NCBI GenBank assembly: GCA_025352905.1
Contig: JANXRX010000234.1
Coordinates: 1 to 34,635, forward strand
DNA length: 34,635 bases
DNA from: Bacteroidota bacterium
GTDB taxonomy: Bacteria > Bacteroidota > Bacteroidia > Chitinophagales > Chitinophagaceae
Direction of reading: 5' to 3'
Part shown: positions 14,485-23,667 of the stretch, one piece after another
Position numbering within the stretch: position 1 is the first letter of the stretch
How the letters are laid out: each line of letters starts with the position of its first letter
Program-made: the position numbers and the translations under genes
Notes under the pieces: generated by a model
Told to the model about the DNA's origin: nothing
What the model saw: the letters and a program-made list of their open reading frames with translations, nothing else
Databases searched by the model: none

Positions 14485-15864
14485 TTACAATAGGGTTCCC
14501 CGCAATATAGACGCTGCGATGGTAAAATAAATGATCAGCCCCGTTACATCTACCAATGTTGCTACCAAAGGCGCTGATGAAGTAGCCGGATCGAGCCGCA
14601 GTTTTTTCAGCACCATCGGTATCATGGAACCGCTTAAGGTTCCCCAGGTAACGATACCGATCAGGGAGAAGAAGATGGTAATGGCGATCAGTTTCCATTG
14701 GGGACCATAATCAAACCAGTGGAGGTTCTGCCAGACAGAGATCCGTATAAAACCAATAGCACCCAGGATAACGCCAAGGGTTAAACCCGACAGGATTTCC
14801 CTCCGCATAACAAACCACCAGTCTTTCATGGTCAGCTCTTTTAGTGCCATGGCTCGTATAATTAATGTGGCCGCCTGCGATCCGCTGTTTCCGCCGCTTG
14901 AAATGATCAGGGGAACAAACAGGGCCAGCACAACCGCTTTGGAGATCTCTACATCAAAATGACCCATGGCAGTGGCTGTAAGCATTTCACCTAAGAATAA
15001 AACGATCAGCCAGGTGGCTCTTTTTTTGATCAGGGAGAAAAAACTGGTTTTAACATAGGGGTAATCCAGGGATTCCAAACCCCCGAAGTTCTGGATCTCT
15101 TTGGTTGCCCTTTGCTCCTGCACATCCAGCACATCATCAACGGTGATCACACCTAACAGCAGATTTTCGGCATTGGTCACCGGTAATACCACCCGGTCGT
15201 ATTCTTTGAATTTTGCAACCGCGTCCTCTTTTGTATCCGTTATTTTAAGTGCCGTACAATACCCGTCCAATATGTCTTTGATCTTTTTTTCGGGATCGTT
15301 CAGCACAAACCGCCGTACTGGTATATCATCCACCAGTTTTCCGTCCGCATCAACCACATAGATCACGTTGGCAGCCTCCGTATCCTTGTGGTGGTGCCGT
15401 AAATGTTCATTGGCTTCCCTGATAGTTAATTCTGAATGGATAGTGGCAAAATCCGTATTGATCAAACGGGCAATACCGTTGCCGGGATAGCCCAGCATGT
15501 CATGCACCGCTTTCCGGTTTTTTACCGTCAGCATTTCCAGGCAGGTAGACAATTCAAGGCCTTTCAGCGAAGTAAAAAACAGCATCCTGTCGTCTGAAGT
15601 CAGTTCGTTTAAAATGTATGCCCCCTCATCGGCCTTTGCCAAACTGATGATCTTTCGTTGCTGCCGTATATCGAGGTAAGGGAATACTTTTACCTGGTTA
15701 TTAACGGGCAGCGATTGGAAAGCGCTGATCGTTGTTTCATCAGGTAATGAGGAAAGCATTTTAGCGATCTCTGTGGGGTGGATATTCGTATTATCCTCTT
15801 TCAGCCCCAGGAGGCTGCCAAAGTCGCCACTTATAATTTTTCTGCGGATCTCTTTCAGGTTCAT
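14485..15864 (-). CDS. mgtE: Magnesium transporter MgtE
   Basis: 459 residues from the ATG at 15862-15864 (MNLKEIRRK). It is an inner-membrane Mg2+ channel gated by cytoplasmic Mg. Domains in order: helical N domain (about 1-125; LPDETTISAFQSLP, ADEGAYILNEL), two CBS domains (about 130-190 and 195-250; LGVITVDDVLDVQE), the plug helix, and five membrane helices from about 283 to 455 with the signature SSGGNSGSQAATLIIRAMA and near the end SSAPLVATLVDVTGLIIYF. An upstream in-frame start would translate the hairpin-repeat leader and is rejected. With a defective-looking CorA nearby, this is the only intact Mg transporter in the window. Confidence 0.95.
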   Translation of the reverse strand: MNLKEIRRKIISGDFGSLLGLKEDNTNIHPTEIAKMLSSLPDETTISAFQSLPVNNQVKVFPYLDIRQQRKIISLAKADEGAYILNELTSDDRMLFFTSLKGLELSTCLEMLTVKNRKAVHDMLGYPGNGIARLINTDFATIHSELTIREANEHLRHHHKDTEAANVIYVVDADGKLVDDIPVRRFVLNDPEKKIKDILDGYCTALKITDTKEDAVAKFKEYDRVVLPVTNAENLLLGVITVDDVLDVQEQRATKEIQNFGGLESLDYPYVKTSFFSLIKKRATWLIVLFLGEMLTATAMGHFDVEISKAVVLALFVPLIISSGGNSGSQAATLIIRAMALKELTMKDWWFVMRREILSGLTLGVILGAIGFIRISVWQNLHWFDYGPQWKLIAITIFFSLIGIVTWGTLSGSMIPMVLKKLRLDPATSSAPLVATLVDVTGLIIYFTIAASILRGTLL

Positions 15865-15893
15865 TGTCTTTACATTTATTTGTCGCCATCCGC

Positions 15894-15974
15894 CGCCATT
15901 GTTGGTCTTCGCCATTGTTGGTCTTCTGACCAACAATACTTTCTCGCCATTGTTGGTCTTCTGACCAACAATAC
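15894..15974. repeat. Tandem hairpin repeats in the mgtE leader
   Basis: Two full 30-bp units (15910-15939 and 15945-15974) and one half unit (15894-15909). Each full unit holds a perfect 10-bp inverted repeat, ATTGTTGGTC / GACCAACAAT, around a TTCT loop. Units start 35 bp apart. They lie between the transporter stop at 15980 and the mgtE start at 15864, so they could terminate the upstream transcript, control mgtE, or be copies of a dispersed REP-like repeat. On neither strand is a clear U-tract present. Confidence 0.65.
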
Positions 15975-15979
15975 CTTTC

Positions 15980-16789
15980 CTACCCCGCTGCCGGAATATT
16001 CATAAAAGCATCTTCTTCCTTGCCCATAGCGGCCAGTTTCATTTTGCGGGCGGTATCGTGACCAACATATCGTTCGATCTGCTTTTCGAAAAGATAGATC
16101 AGTGGTGTTAACACGATCGCCATGGTAAATTTATAGAGGTAATTGACCAGGCAGATAGCCAGAACCAATTGCCAGCTCCAACCATTACCGATCTTGAAGG
16201 CGATGAACAGTACTACAAAACTATCTACCAGTTGCGAAACGAGGGTAGAGCCGGTGGCGCGCAGCCAGATCCATTTATCGCCGGTTACTTTTTTGATGCG
16301 GTGAAATACGGTCACATCCACGATCTGGCTCACTAAAAATGCAGAGAGGCTTCCCAGGATGATCCACATCCCCTGGCCGAAAATGCCCGAAAATGCATCC
16401 TGCATATTGGCAATACCCGAGTCTTTCTTGGAGCCGATCCAGAAATCGGCCGGGGCGATCTTCATAGCGGCATAGAACATCAGGAACGCATAGGAGATCA
16501 GTGCGATGGCGATATAGCTGATCCTGCGTACTGCTTTGGGGCCATAATATTCATTCACAATATCGGTGATGATAAATTCGAGCGGCCAGAGTAATACGCC
16601 GCAGGTAAGGTTAAATGCAAGACCCGACTGGCCAAAAATGCTGAGGTTAACAGGGTGCAATCCCAGGAATTTTTCCAGGGAAAATATTTTTCCGCCGATA
16701 CATTCTGCGATAAGTGCATTGGAAACAAAAAAAGCAGTGATGATAACAAACAATTTGGTGGGTTTGTCTTTTAACAATTGATGGATCAT
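15980..16789 (-). CDS. Queuosine precursor transporter, YhhQ/VUT family
   Basis: 269 residues with about six or seven membrane segments. Recognisable family sequence includes FVSNALIAECIGGKIFSL near 21-38, LLWPLEFIITDIVNEYYG near 66-83, FLVSQIVDVTVFHRIK near 151-166 and RATGSTLVSQLVDSFVV near 176-192; the repeated SQ-x-x-D-(V/S) elements are typical. The family imports queuosine precursors such as preQ0 across the inner membrane. It is longer than Escherichia YhhQ (about 220) through an N-terminal insertion around residues 35-60. Its start overlaps the stop of a small membrane protein (ATGA), so the two are co-translated. Confidence 0.88.
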   Translation of the reverse strand: MIHQLLKDKPTKLFVIITAFFVSNALIAECIGGKIFSLEKFLGLHPVNLSIFGQSGLAFNLTCGVLLWPLEFIITDIVNEYYGPKAVRRISYIAIALISYAFLMFYAAMKIAPADFWIGSKKDSGIANMQDAFSGIFGQGMWIILGSLSAFLVSQIVDVTVFHRIKKVTGDKWIWLRATGSTLVSQLVDSFVVLFIAFKIGNGWSWQLVLAICLVNYLYKFTMAIVLTPLIYLFEKQIERYVGHDTARKMKLAAMGKEEDAFMNIPAAG

Positions 16790-17085
16790 ACCGGTAGTAT
16801 AAAATGAACAAATATTTCGACTAAAAGGAACAGGAAATTAGCCACTGCCAGCCAAACCGGCAAAAGGATGGGCCTCTTTCTTATTAACAATACTGCGTAC
16901 CAGCTGTTTACTGCCAGGTTCACGAACGGGGCCAATATCCAACCCAATACGCCGATCATACTTTCCAGCTCCCGGTTACCAATAAGATCATGTGTTCGCT
17001 GAAGCACCAGGCAAACGAAAAAGAGCAGATTACAGATGAATGCAAGACGGGATAAAAATAAAAGCCCCTTCATAAAAAATTTCAT
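16786..17085 (-). CDS. Small membrane protein, unknown function
   Basis: 99 residues beginning MKFFMKGLLF, with three hydrophobic stretches (about 8-28, 44-66 and 73-97), so probably a three-pass inner-membrane protein. No conserved catalytic motif is visible. Homologues of this type often stand next to the transporter YhhQ in Chitinophagaceae as far as I recall, but I cannot confirm that here. The 4-bp overlap with the transporter start points to a joint role or at least joint expression. It is divergent from the YfhO gene with only 39 bp between the starts, so the two promoters must overlap. Confidence 0.65.
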   Translation of the reverse strand: MKFFMKGLLFLSRLAFICNLLFFVCLVLQRTHDLIGNRELESMIGVLGWILAPFVNLAVNSWYAVLLIRKRPILLPVWLAVANFLFLLVEIFVHFILPV

Positions 17086-17124
17086 TCAAAATACCATTAA
17101 TTTGCTGCACTTAACGAATAACTG

Positions 17125-19632
17125 ATGAAAAAGATCGATTGGAAAAAAATACTGCCACATGCGGTTGCCGTGGTTGTTTTTATAGTAGTAGCGGTTATTT
17201 ATTGCAAACCCACCCTCGAAGGCAAAGTTTTACAGCAAACCGACGTGACCCAGTGGAAAGGAATGGCGCAGAACTCTTTCGAATATCAAAAGAAACACGG
17301 GCATTTCCCGCTTTGGTCGAACGGCATTTTCAGTGGTATGCCCGCTTTCCAGATCACGAGTGTAGACAATAACCCGGTTACGATCGGGTATCTTAACAAT
17401 GTATTTACACTTAACTTTCCCAAACCCATCAGTTATTTTTTTCTTGCCTGTATCTGTTTTTATTTTCTGAGCCAGGTATTAAAAGTAAATCCATACATAG
17501 GTATTTTCGGAGCGCTGTCTTATGCGTATGCGACATATAACCCTATTATCATTAGTGCGGGGCACGAAACAAAAATGCAGGCCATTGCCTACCTGCCTGC
17601 TTTTATCGCTTCCCTGTTATTGGTCTATGATAGAAAATATTTATGGGGCTCCGCCTGCACGGCTATCTTTACCGGCCTTCTCATAGCTGCCAATCACCTG
17701 CAGATAACGTATTACGCATTTCTCGTGGCTATTATCATGAGTATCGGTTTTGCCATTACATGGATCAATCAAAAAGATTACAAACGTTTAATAAAGAGCG
17801 CCTCCATTGCTATTGGCGCCGGGTTGCTTGGCGTACTGGTTAATGCCGTACTGCTGTTTACCACTTATGACTATTCAAAGGCAACCATTCGCGGTGGCAG
17901 CCAGCTGGCAGATGAGAAAAGCGGCAATACCAAAACAGGGCTCGGTAAAGACTATGCCTTAAGCTACAGTATCTATAAAACAGAATCGCTTGTGTTGCTT
18001 TTTCCACGGATGTACGGAGGCAGCAGCAATGCGATAGAAGTACCGGAAGAAAAATCGAAAGCCATCGAGGCTTTGCAACAGATGCCGCCGCAATTAGGAC
18101 AGCAGATCCAGGATTACCTGCATTTTTATTGGGGAGGTATCGATGGTGTTGGCACATCGGGTCCGCCATATGCCGGCGCCATCGTATGTTTCCTGGCATT
18201 AATGGGCTTTGTATTGCTTGACAGCAAACACAAGTGGTGGATATTAGCTGCCTGTGTTCTTACATTAATGATGAGTTGGGGCAGATATTTTGAAGGATTT
18301 ACGGGAATGCTGCTGAAGGTCTTACCTATGTACGACAAGTTCAGGGCGCCAAGCATGATCCTCGTAGTACCCACACTTTTATTGGGTGTAATGGCCATGC
18401 TCACGCTCAACAGGATAGTTACGCAGCCTGACCGGGAACTGCTTTTTAAACAGTATAAAAAAGGTTTGCTGGTGGTCACCGCTGTATTTGCCGTAGCCCT
18501 GCTGATTTATTTCGTCGCTGATTTTTCAACAGATGCAGACAGGACGCTTTTAAAACAGGTGGCCAATATCCAGGATGCACAGCAAAAAACCATGGTAGAA
18601 CAACCCATACGTGCATTTGAGAACGGCTTAAAGGACGACAGGGGCTCTCTTTTTATGGGTGATATCCTCCGTTCATTCTTTTTTATTGCGGTAGCGGGTA
18701 TCAGCATTCTCTTATTTATTAAAAAGAAGATCACCACCCCTGTTGTGATTGGTGTGGTTTGTGTTTTTGCGTTTATTGACCTGATCACCATTGATGTAAA
18801 ATACCTGAATGCAGATCAATACCAGGATGCCGCAGATACAGAGAACATTTTTAAACCCAGTGCAGCCGACCTGGAGATCATGAAAGATACCGGTAACTAC
18901 CGCGTACTTGACCTGTCTATTCCCGGTGGGCTTTCCGCAACTTTTAATATGGGAGCGCTCGCTGCTTATTTCCATAAATCCATCGGTGGATACCATCCTG
19001 CCAAACTCAGCATCTACCAGGACATGATAGAAAAGCAATTCTATAATTTCCCTAACTGCAAGCCTTCCCTTGATATGTTAAACACCAAGTACCTGGTGTT
19101 GCCGGCACAGGAGAAGGGCAAGGGCGTATCGGTACAACAAAACGATGGTGCATTGGGCGCCGCATGGTTTGTTAAAGGGTTTGACTTTAAAAAAGGGCCG
19201 GCAGCGATCATGCAGGCAATAACCAATTTCAACCCGCATGATACTGCCGTTGTTGATGAGCAATTCAAACAACAAGTTACTGCCAGTTCAAACAGGGATA
19301 GTGCCGGTTTTATCAAACTGGTATACAATGACAATGATATTATTGAGTACAGATCATCATCGAAAAGCAATGAATTTGCCGTATTCAGTGAAGTCTATTA
19401 TAAAGATGGCTGGGTAGCCACTATCGATGGCAAAGAAAGCCCCATCATCCCGGTAAATTATGTGTTACGCGGCTTACAAGTTCCTGCGGGTGACCATAAG
19501 ATCCTATTTGAATTTAAACCGGCTTCTTTTTATAACAGCAGTAAAGCTGCCATTGGCGCTTCTGTGCTGGTATGGTTACTATTGATCGGCGCGATCGTAT
19601 CTGGTTTCAGAAAATCAAAAGAACTTGCCTAA
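17125..19632 (+). CDS. YfhO-family membrane protein, possible glycosyltransferase
   Basis: 835 residues. Many membrane segments span about 10-560, beginning with HAVAVVVFIVVAVIYC near 12-27, followed by a soluble extracytoplasmic region (about 565-800) and a final helix near 808-828 before a short basic tail. PLWSNGIFSGMPAF near 62-75, a first-loop motif with aspartate QQTDVTQW near 37-44, and ISAGHETKM near 144-152 fit the YfhO family (GT-C-like fold). Members are thought to move sugars from lipid carriers to teichoic acids or lipids in other bacteria; the acceptor here is unknown. It begins the forward glycan operon: the GT4 gene follows 58 bp downstream. Confidence 0.85.
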   Translation: MKKIDWKKILPHAVAVVVFIVVAVIYCKPTLEGKVLQQTDVTQWKGMAQNSFEYQKKHGHFPLWSNGIFSGMPAFQITSVDNNPVTIGYLNNVFTLNFPKPISYFFLACICFYFLSQVLKVNPYIGIFGALSYAYATYNPIIISAGHETKMQAIAYLPAFIASLLLVYDRKYLWGSACTAIFTGLLIAANHLQITYYAFLVAIIMSIGFAITWINQKDYKRLIKSASIAIGAGLLGVLVNAVLLFTTYDYSKATIRGGSQLADEKSGNTKTGLGKDYALSYSIYKTESLVLLFPRMYGGSSNAIEVPEEKSKAIEALQQMPPQLGQQIQDYLHFYWGGIDGVGTSGPPYAGAIVCFLALMGFVLLDSKHKWWILAACVLTLMMSWGRYFEGFTGMLLKVLPMYDKFRAPSMILVVPTLLLGVMAMLTLNRIVTQPDRELLFKQYKKGLLVVTAVFAVALLIYFVADFSTDADRTLLKQVANIQDAQQKTMVEQPIRAFENGLKDDRGSLFMGDILRSFFFIAVAGISILLFIKKKITTPVVIGVVCVFAFIDLITIDVKYLNADQYQDAADTENIFKPSAADLEIMKDTGNYRVLDLSIPGGLSATFNMGALAAYFHKSIGGYHPAKLSIYQDMIEKQFYNFPNCKPSLDMLNTKYLVLPAQEKGKGVSVQQNDGALGAAWFVKGFDFKKGPAAIMQAITNFNPHDTAVVDEQFKQQVTASSNRDSAGFIKLVYNDNDIIEYRSSSKSNEFAVFSEVYYKDGWVATIDGKESPIIPVNYVLRGLQVPAGDHKILFEFKPASFYNSSKAAIGASVLVWLLLIGAIVSGFRKSKELA

Positions 19633-19650
19633 TATAACCGGGCCTCAATC

Positions 19651-19680
19651 CCTTCCTTCCTTTGCATGGAAGGAAGGAGG
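19651..19680 (+). promoter_or_regulatory. Hairpin overlapping a Shine-Dalgarno sequence
   Basis: CCTTCCTTCC (19651-19660) pairs perfectly with GGAAGGAAGG (19668-19677) around the loop TTTGCAT. The right arm overlaps AGGAGG at 19675-19680, a strong Shine-Dalgarno sequence placed 10 bp before the GTG at 19691. In this phylum such a sequence is rare, so the hairpin may control translation of the GT4 gene. Confidence 0.5.
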
Positions 19681-19690
19681 TATTGGTGCT

Positions 19691-20806
19691 GTGCTGGGTA
19701 TCGTATCCTATAGAGTCTTCCCTGTACAGATGGGTGGCCAGAAATGTGTTGATGGGCTTTACCGCCACCTTGCAAAAAAAGTACGGGTAACACTAGCCGC
19801 GGCAAAAGAGAATGAGGTACCTGCCGACAACTCCTACGAAGTGCTTCCGTTTTTATTTAACCACTGGAGGGGCATACTCAATATCATCTACCTGTATAAG
19901 CTAAAAAAGCTGATCAAAGAAAAACATATTGACCTGCTTGTTATCGAGAACTCCTATTTCGGCTGGCTTGGGTTATTACTCAGGCGCATCACAAAAAAAC
20001 CAGTCGTCATTCATTCGCATAATATAGAAGCCCACAGGTTCCGCGACTTACAAAGAAGCTGGTGGCGTATTTATGAATGGTATGAAAAATGGGTACACCG
20101 GCATGTTGATCACAGTTTTTTCATTACGCAGGAAGACAGCGACTGGGCCATATTACACTGGCAGTTACACGTGGAAAAATGCAGTGTACTTACTTATGGA
20201 ACGGATATTTTATTACCGGCTATACAGAAAGAAAAAAAGGAATACCGTGAATCTTTACTGAAAGAATACAACCTGGATGCCGGTACACGGCTTTTTTTCT
20301 TTAATGGCACTTTGGATTATCTGCCTAATACAGATGCATTACGGATCATTATCAGCGAATTGATACCGCTATTGGTTACAGCTGGTTTCCAGTTCCGCAT
20401 TTTTGTTTCCGGCCGTGGTTTACATAAACAGTGGAAACAGGTTTTTAAAAACTATCCCGTTATTATTTACACAGGTTTTATAAAAGATATTGATGTCTTG
20501 TGTAAAGGAACCGATTGTTTTATCAACCCGGTTACACTGGGAAGCGGTATCCGTACCAAACTCGTGGAAGCGCTGGCGCTGAACCAGGATGCGATTTCAA
20601 CAAAAACAGGCGCAAAAGGTATTCCCGGAAAGATAACAGGTAATAAACTGGTGCTGGTAGATGACTATGACTGGAATAGCTTTGCCGCTGCCATGATGAA
20701 AACCGATCCCGCCGCTTTGGGCGATACCCCTGGAATATTTTATACAGAATTTAACTGGGATAACATCATACAAAAAGCACTGCTATCTTTGCAATCCCAT
20801 GCATGA
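19691..20806 (+). CDS. Glycosyltransferase family 4
   Basis: 371 residues from the GTG at 19691 (LGIVSYRVFPVQMGGQK), which aligns with the usual start of the GT-B N-terminal lobe and is preceded by AGGAGG. A TTG at 19625 overlapping the YfhO stop is in frame but adds a hairpin-coded, unconserved 22 residues. The acceptor lobe has KPVVIHSHNIEAHRF; the donor lobe has FFNGTLDYLPNTDAL, ending in GSGIRTKLVEALALNQDAISTKTGAKGI, the nucleotide-sugar-binding signature. Retaining GT4 enzymes are cytoplasmic face peripheral proteins. The donor sugar is not readable. It overlaps the next GT2 gene by 8 bp. Confidence 0.85.
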   Translation: MLGIVSYRVFPVQMGGQKCVDGLYRHLAKKVRVTLAAAKENEVPADNSYEVLPFLFNHWRGILNIIYLYKLKKLIKEKHIDLLVIENSYFGWLGLLLRRITKKPVVIHSHNIEAHRFRDLQRSWWRIYEWYEKWVHRHVDHSFFITQEDSDWAILHWQLHVEKCSVLTYGTDILLPAIQKEKKEYRESLLKEYNLDAGTRLFFFNGTLDYLPNTDALRIIISELIPLLVTAGFQFRIFVSGRGLHKQWKQVFKNYPVIIYTGFIKDIDVLCKGTDCFINPVTLGSGIRTKLVEALALNQDAISTKTGAKGIPGKITGNKLVLVDDYDWNSFAAAMMKTDPAALGDTPGIFYTEFNWDNIIQKALLSLQSHA

Positions 20807-21713
20807 TCCATTACAAATATCGGTTGTAATCTGTACGTATAACCGCGCGGCGTATATACAAGACGCGATGGACAGCCTGTATCAGCAAACATTGCCTGCG
20901 GTTAACTGGGAACTGATCATAGTCAATAATAATTCAACGGATAATACGGAAACCGTTTGTCTTGATTATATCCGCGCCCATCCCGGTACAAATTTTTATT
21001 ATTTCAACGAAACCCGGCAGGGCGCATCTTTTGCCCGGAACACCGGCGCAGGCTATGCCCGGTCTCCCCTGCTTTGTTTTATGGATGATGATGCAATCGC
21101 GGAAAAAGAATACCTGCAACGGATCATCACATTCTTTGATCAGTATCCCGACGCCGGTGGATTGGGCGGGCGTATCATCCCGAAATATATACCCGAAGAA
21201 CCTGCCTGGATGAGCCATTATGTTTCTTCGCTTGTGGGGCATTTTGATTATAGCGATACGGTTTCGGTATTCAGCGCTAATAAATACCCACTCGAATCAA
21301 ATATGATCATCCGCAAGAAAGATTTTGATGCGATAGGTGGGTTCGATACTGCCTTACCCGGTGTGGTGGGTACATTACGGATCGGCGGCGAGGGAAAAGA
21401 TTTTTTTTTCAGGCTGAAGGCGCTTGGCAGAACCATTTATTATGATCCTTCCGTGCGGGTACAACACGTTGTAGAAACAGCAAAACTGACCAAAGATTAT
21501 ATGTATCGTGTGGCAAGCGGAATCGGTCGCGGTGAAAAGGTCAGAATTATAAAAGCCGGCAAATTTGCCTACTATAAAAAGATAGTAGAATACTTTTTAA
21601 AATTAGCAGCCGCTGTACTGTTAGGGGTTATTTATTTCCTGCAGGGCCATCCTGCAAAGACGCTGCCGGTTATCCGGTTTCGAATAGATGCATTAAAAGG
21701 TCTGTTAACCTAA
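20799..21713 (+). CDS. Glycosyltransferase family 2
   Basis: 304 residues. The GT-A core is clear: ISVVICTYNRAAYI at 7-20, IVNNNSTDNT at 41-50, GASFARNTGAGYA, the metal-binding FMDDDA with Asp96-98, and the catalytic-side GGEGKDFFFRL near 197-207. A hydrophobic C-terminal segment (about 263-285, LKLAAAVLLGVIYFL) could anchor it to the inner membrane. It is the third gene of the forward operon with YfhO and GT4, overlapping the latter by 8 bp. It meets the FkbM gene tail to tail with no spacer. Donor and acceptor are unknown. Confidence 0.87.
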   Translation: MHDPLQISVVICTYNRAAYIQDAMDSLYQQTLPAVNWELIIVNNNSTDNTETVCLDYIRAHPGTNFYYFNETRQGASFARNTGAGYARSPLLCFMDDDAIAEKEYLQRIITFFDQYPDAGGLGGRIIPKYIPEEPAWMSHYVSSLVGHFDYSDTVSVFSANKYPLESNMIIRKKDFDAIGGFDTALPGVVGTLRIGGEGKDFFFRLKALGRTIYYDPSVRVQHVVETAKLTKDYMYRVASGIGRGEKVRIIKAGKFAYYKKIVEYFLKLAAAVLLGVIYFLQGHPAKTLPVIRFRIDALKGLLT

Positions 21714-22673
21714 TCAATTCCTGAACCCATAGATCATTCCACAGTTAGCAGTTGGATGCGGTAAATGCAGCATCTGAAAACCATGATCCTTTAACAGGCC
21801 TGAAATCGGCTCCGCCCCTTTTTCATGCCATTCTATTAGTACGCAAATTATTTTATCGAGATATTGGGTGCCCTTCAGTTTTTCAAAGATCGCATATTCT
21901 TCCCCTTCACAATCGATCTTAAGTAAAACGGGACTGTCGGGATATTGCGGGAAAACGCTGTCAAATATTTCGGTGATGGATCTTAACTGGACACGGATAG
22001 TCTTTCCCGGGTTCCTGCCATACTCATTGGAAGGGTTCTTCATGGTGGAGGCAGACAACAATCCGCTGTCAAATAAACTTAATTCCCTTGTTTCAGACAG
22101 ATTACTGACTCCGTAATTATGGCAAAAGATCTTATGACTCACAGAACTGTTCAAGGCAAGATTATCCAGTGCTTCCAGATAAGTTTCAGCAAAAGGCTCA
22201 TAACCATATACCGCCTTTACCTGTTCGTGCATTGCGAAATAATGGGAAGCGACTCCCACATTCATGCCAATATCGATCACCAGCAGGTTTTGGGGGATCA
22301 GATCTACTTCATATATCCTTTCTATGAATACCTCGTACAAAACCGCCATATTTGAAAGAGAGTTGACATTAAACCGCAATCCTTCGATAGTCACCTCAAA
22401 TTTTTCCGGAAAGGATGCTTCCACTGTTACTTTCGGATTTTGCAATAGATCGATCAGTGTATGGGTAGAAAATTCAAAGACCGGTAACTGGCTGATATAA
22501 ATGCTGTTTCCCGTACTATTGAATACTATTTTTTTCCCTTTTCTTGCTATTCCCCCGATGCGTTTCAACCCGGCATTGTGAAATGCAAGGCTAAAAGCCA
22601 TTTTAAAAGAAAAAAATCTCAGAAAACAGTAAACAAATACAATAGTCTTATTAATGGTGCGGATGATCGGCAT
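21714..22673 (-). CDS. FkbM-family SAM methyltransferase
   Basis: 319 residues from the ATG at 22671-22673 (MPIIRTINK); a start 13 codons upstream overlaps the preceding gene and is less likely. Residues about 133-200 hold the SAM motif I, VIDIGMNVGVASHYFA, with the acidic YEPF after the next strand; KIDCEGEEYAIFEKL near 252-266 is the FkbM signature. Such enzymes methylate hydroxyl groups, often on sugars of surface glycans or on polyketides. It lies 4 bp after the GT2 stop on the same strand, so both probably act on one glycan, for instance capping a chain with O-methyl. Confidence 0.85.
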   Translation of the reverse strand: MPIIRTINKTIVFVYCFLRFFSFKMAFSLAFHNAGLKRIGGIARKGKKIVFNSTGNSIYISQLPVFEFSTHTLIDLLQNPKVTVEASFPEKFEVTIEGLRFNVNSLSNMAVLYEVFIERIYEVDLIPQNLLVIDIGMNVGVASHYFAMHEQVKAVYGYEPFAETYLEALDNLALNSSVSHKIFCHNYGVSNLSETRELSLFDSGLLSASTMKNPSNEYGRNPGKTIRVQLRSITEIFDSVFPQYPDSPVLLKIDCEGEEYAIFEKLKGTQYLDKIICVLIEWHEKGAEPISGLLKDHGFQMLHLPHPTANCGMIYGFRN

Positions 22674-22677
22674 AAGG

Positions 22678-23529
22678 CTATTTTTTTCCCATTTTATTCC
22701 TGATAAAATCAAAGATAGCCATCCCTGCGTTTGAATATACCACGCCTGGATTTTCGTGGTAAATAAAATCGTTTTTGAGGATTTTCATAGATCCTGACAG
22801 GTGCTTCCTGGCTTCCCCTTTTATATAGGGCACCCTGAACCAGAGATATAATCCGTTCCTAAGTATATAATATACCCGCACAGGAGCATGCAAAAGCCTT
22901 GGGGTTAATTTCCAATTTTTCAATGACCTGCCCATTTTCAGGTAACCGATACGATGTAAAAGAATAATATCGCTAAACAAGACATTGACAAATCCTTTGT
23001 CTACAACCCGGTAAGAAAATTCAGCATCTACAAAATCGATAAATAATTTCTCATCAAAAGGGCCCACCTGTGTAAATAGTTTCAGGTCCAGGATAGATCC
23101 TGAAGTAATCAGGCTGATCACTTTTTCAGGCGTTGTTGTTGCCGGTGTGATATCTGGTTGACAATTCACACCATATTGTGCCACACCAGCGATTGTGTTC
23201 CGGTTAATTTTTTCCAGGTAGTTATCAAATCCGTCTTTTTCAAAAGCAGAATCCTGGTCCATGGTCAGCAGAAATTCATAACCGTTGGCAATCGCATATT
23301 CTGCAGCCATATTCAGTCTTTTCGAAATCCCTTCGTTCTTTCCAAAATAGATGTATTCCAGCTTAGGAGAGTCCTGCAGACCCACCATTTGCACGAGTTC
23401 GGGCGAGGGTAACTCACTATTATCATAAAGCAACAGCTTGTTTACCCCGGGCAGATAGGTATTGATATGATCGAATAAGAGATTGGTATCAGGATGATAC
23501 AGGATAACAACCCCCATAATATTGATCAT
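22678..23529 (-). CDS. Glycosyltransferase family 2, rhamnosyltransferase-like
   Basis: 283 residues. MGVVILYHPD near the start, LLYDNSE near 33-39, GKNEGISKRLNMAAEYA at 63-79 and the metal site TMDQDS with Asp91 and Asp93 match the rhamnosyltransferase branch of GT2 (RfbF-like), and DFVDAEFSYRV near 165-175 supplies the acceptor-side acid. The C-terminal region is basic and aromatic, suited to membrane association. The assignment of rhamnose is by subfamily habit, not proof. It heads the minus-strand pair with the FkbM methyltransferase; 138 bp of AT-rich DNA separates it from the divergent SAM methyltransferase at 23668, where both promoters must lie. Confidence 0.85.
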   Translation of the reverse strand: MINIMGVVILYHPDTNLLFDHINTYLPGVNKLLLYDNSELPSPELVQMVGLQDSPKLEYIYFGKNEGISKRLNMAAEYAIANGYEFLLTMDQDSAFEKDGFDNYLEKINRNTIAGVAQYGVNCQPDITPATTTPEKVISLITSGSILDLKLFTQVGPFDEKLFIDFVDAEFSYRVVDKGFVNVLFSDIILLHRIGYLKMGRSLKNWKLTPRLLHAPVRVYYILRNGLYLWFRVPYIKGEARKHLSGSMKILKNDFIYHENPGVVYSNAGMAIFDFIRNKMGKK

Positions 23530-23667
23530 ATAACTGATTTATAAAGAGCTAAGATAACAAAAACACCATCCGGGTTTTCATAAAATATCTATTAACCTGG
23601 CGGTTTTACAACTCCCTGCGAATTAATTATTAAATTGCGAAGTATTTTAACATAGAAACCGGATTGT

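Noticed and set aside
15865-15936. Upstream start for MgtE
   Set aside because: The additional 24 residues are encoded by the hairpin repeats; the conserved protein begins at MNLKEIRRK.
15894-15974. CRISPR array
   Set aside because: Only two and a half units, spacers of 5 bp or less, identical content between units, and no cas genes; these are tandem hairpins.
19625-19690. TTG start for the GT4 gene overlapping the YfhO stop
   Set aside because: The added residues are encoded by the hairpin and are not like the family's N-terminus; the GTG after AGGAGG is better placed.
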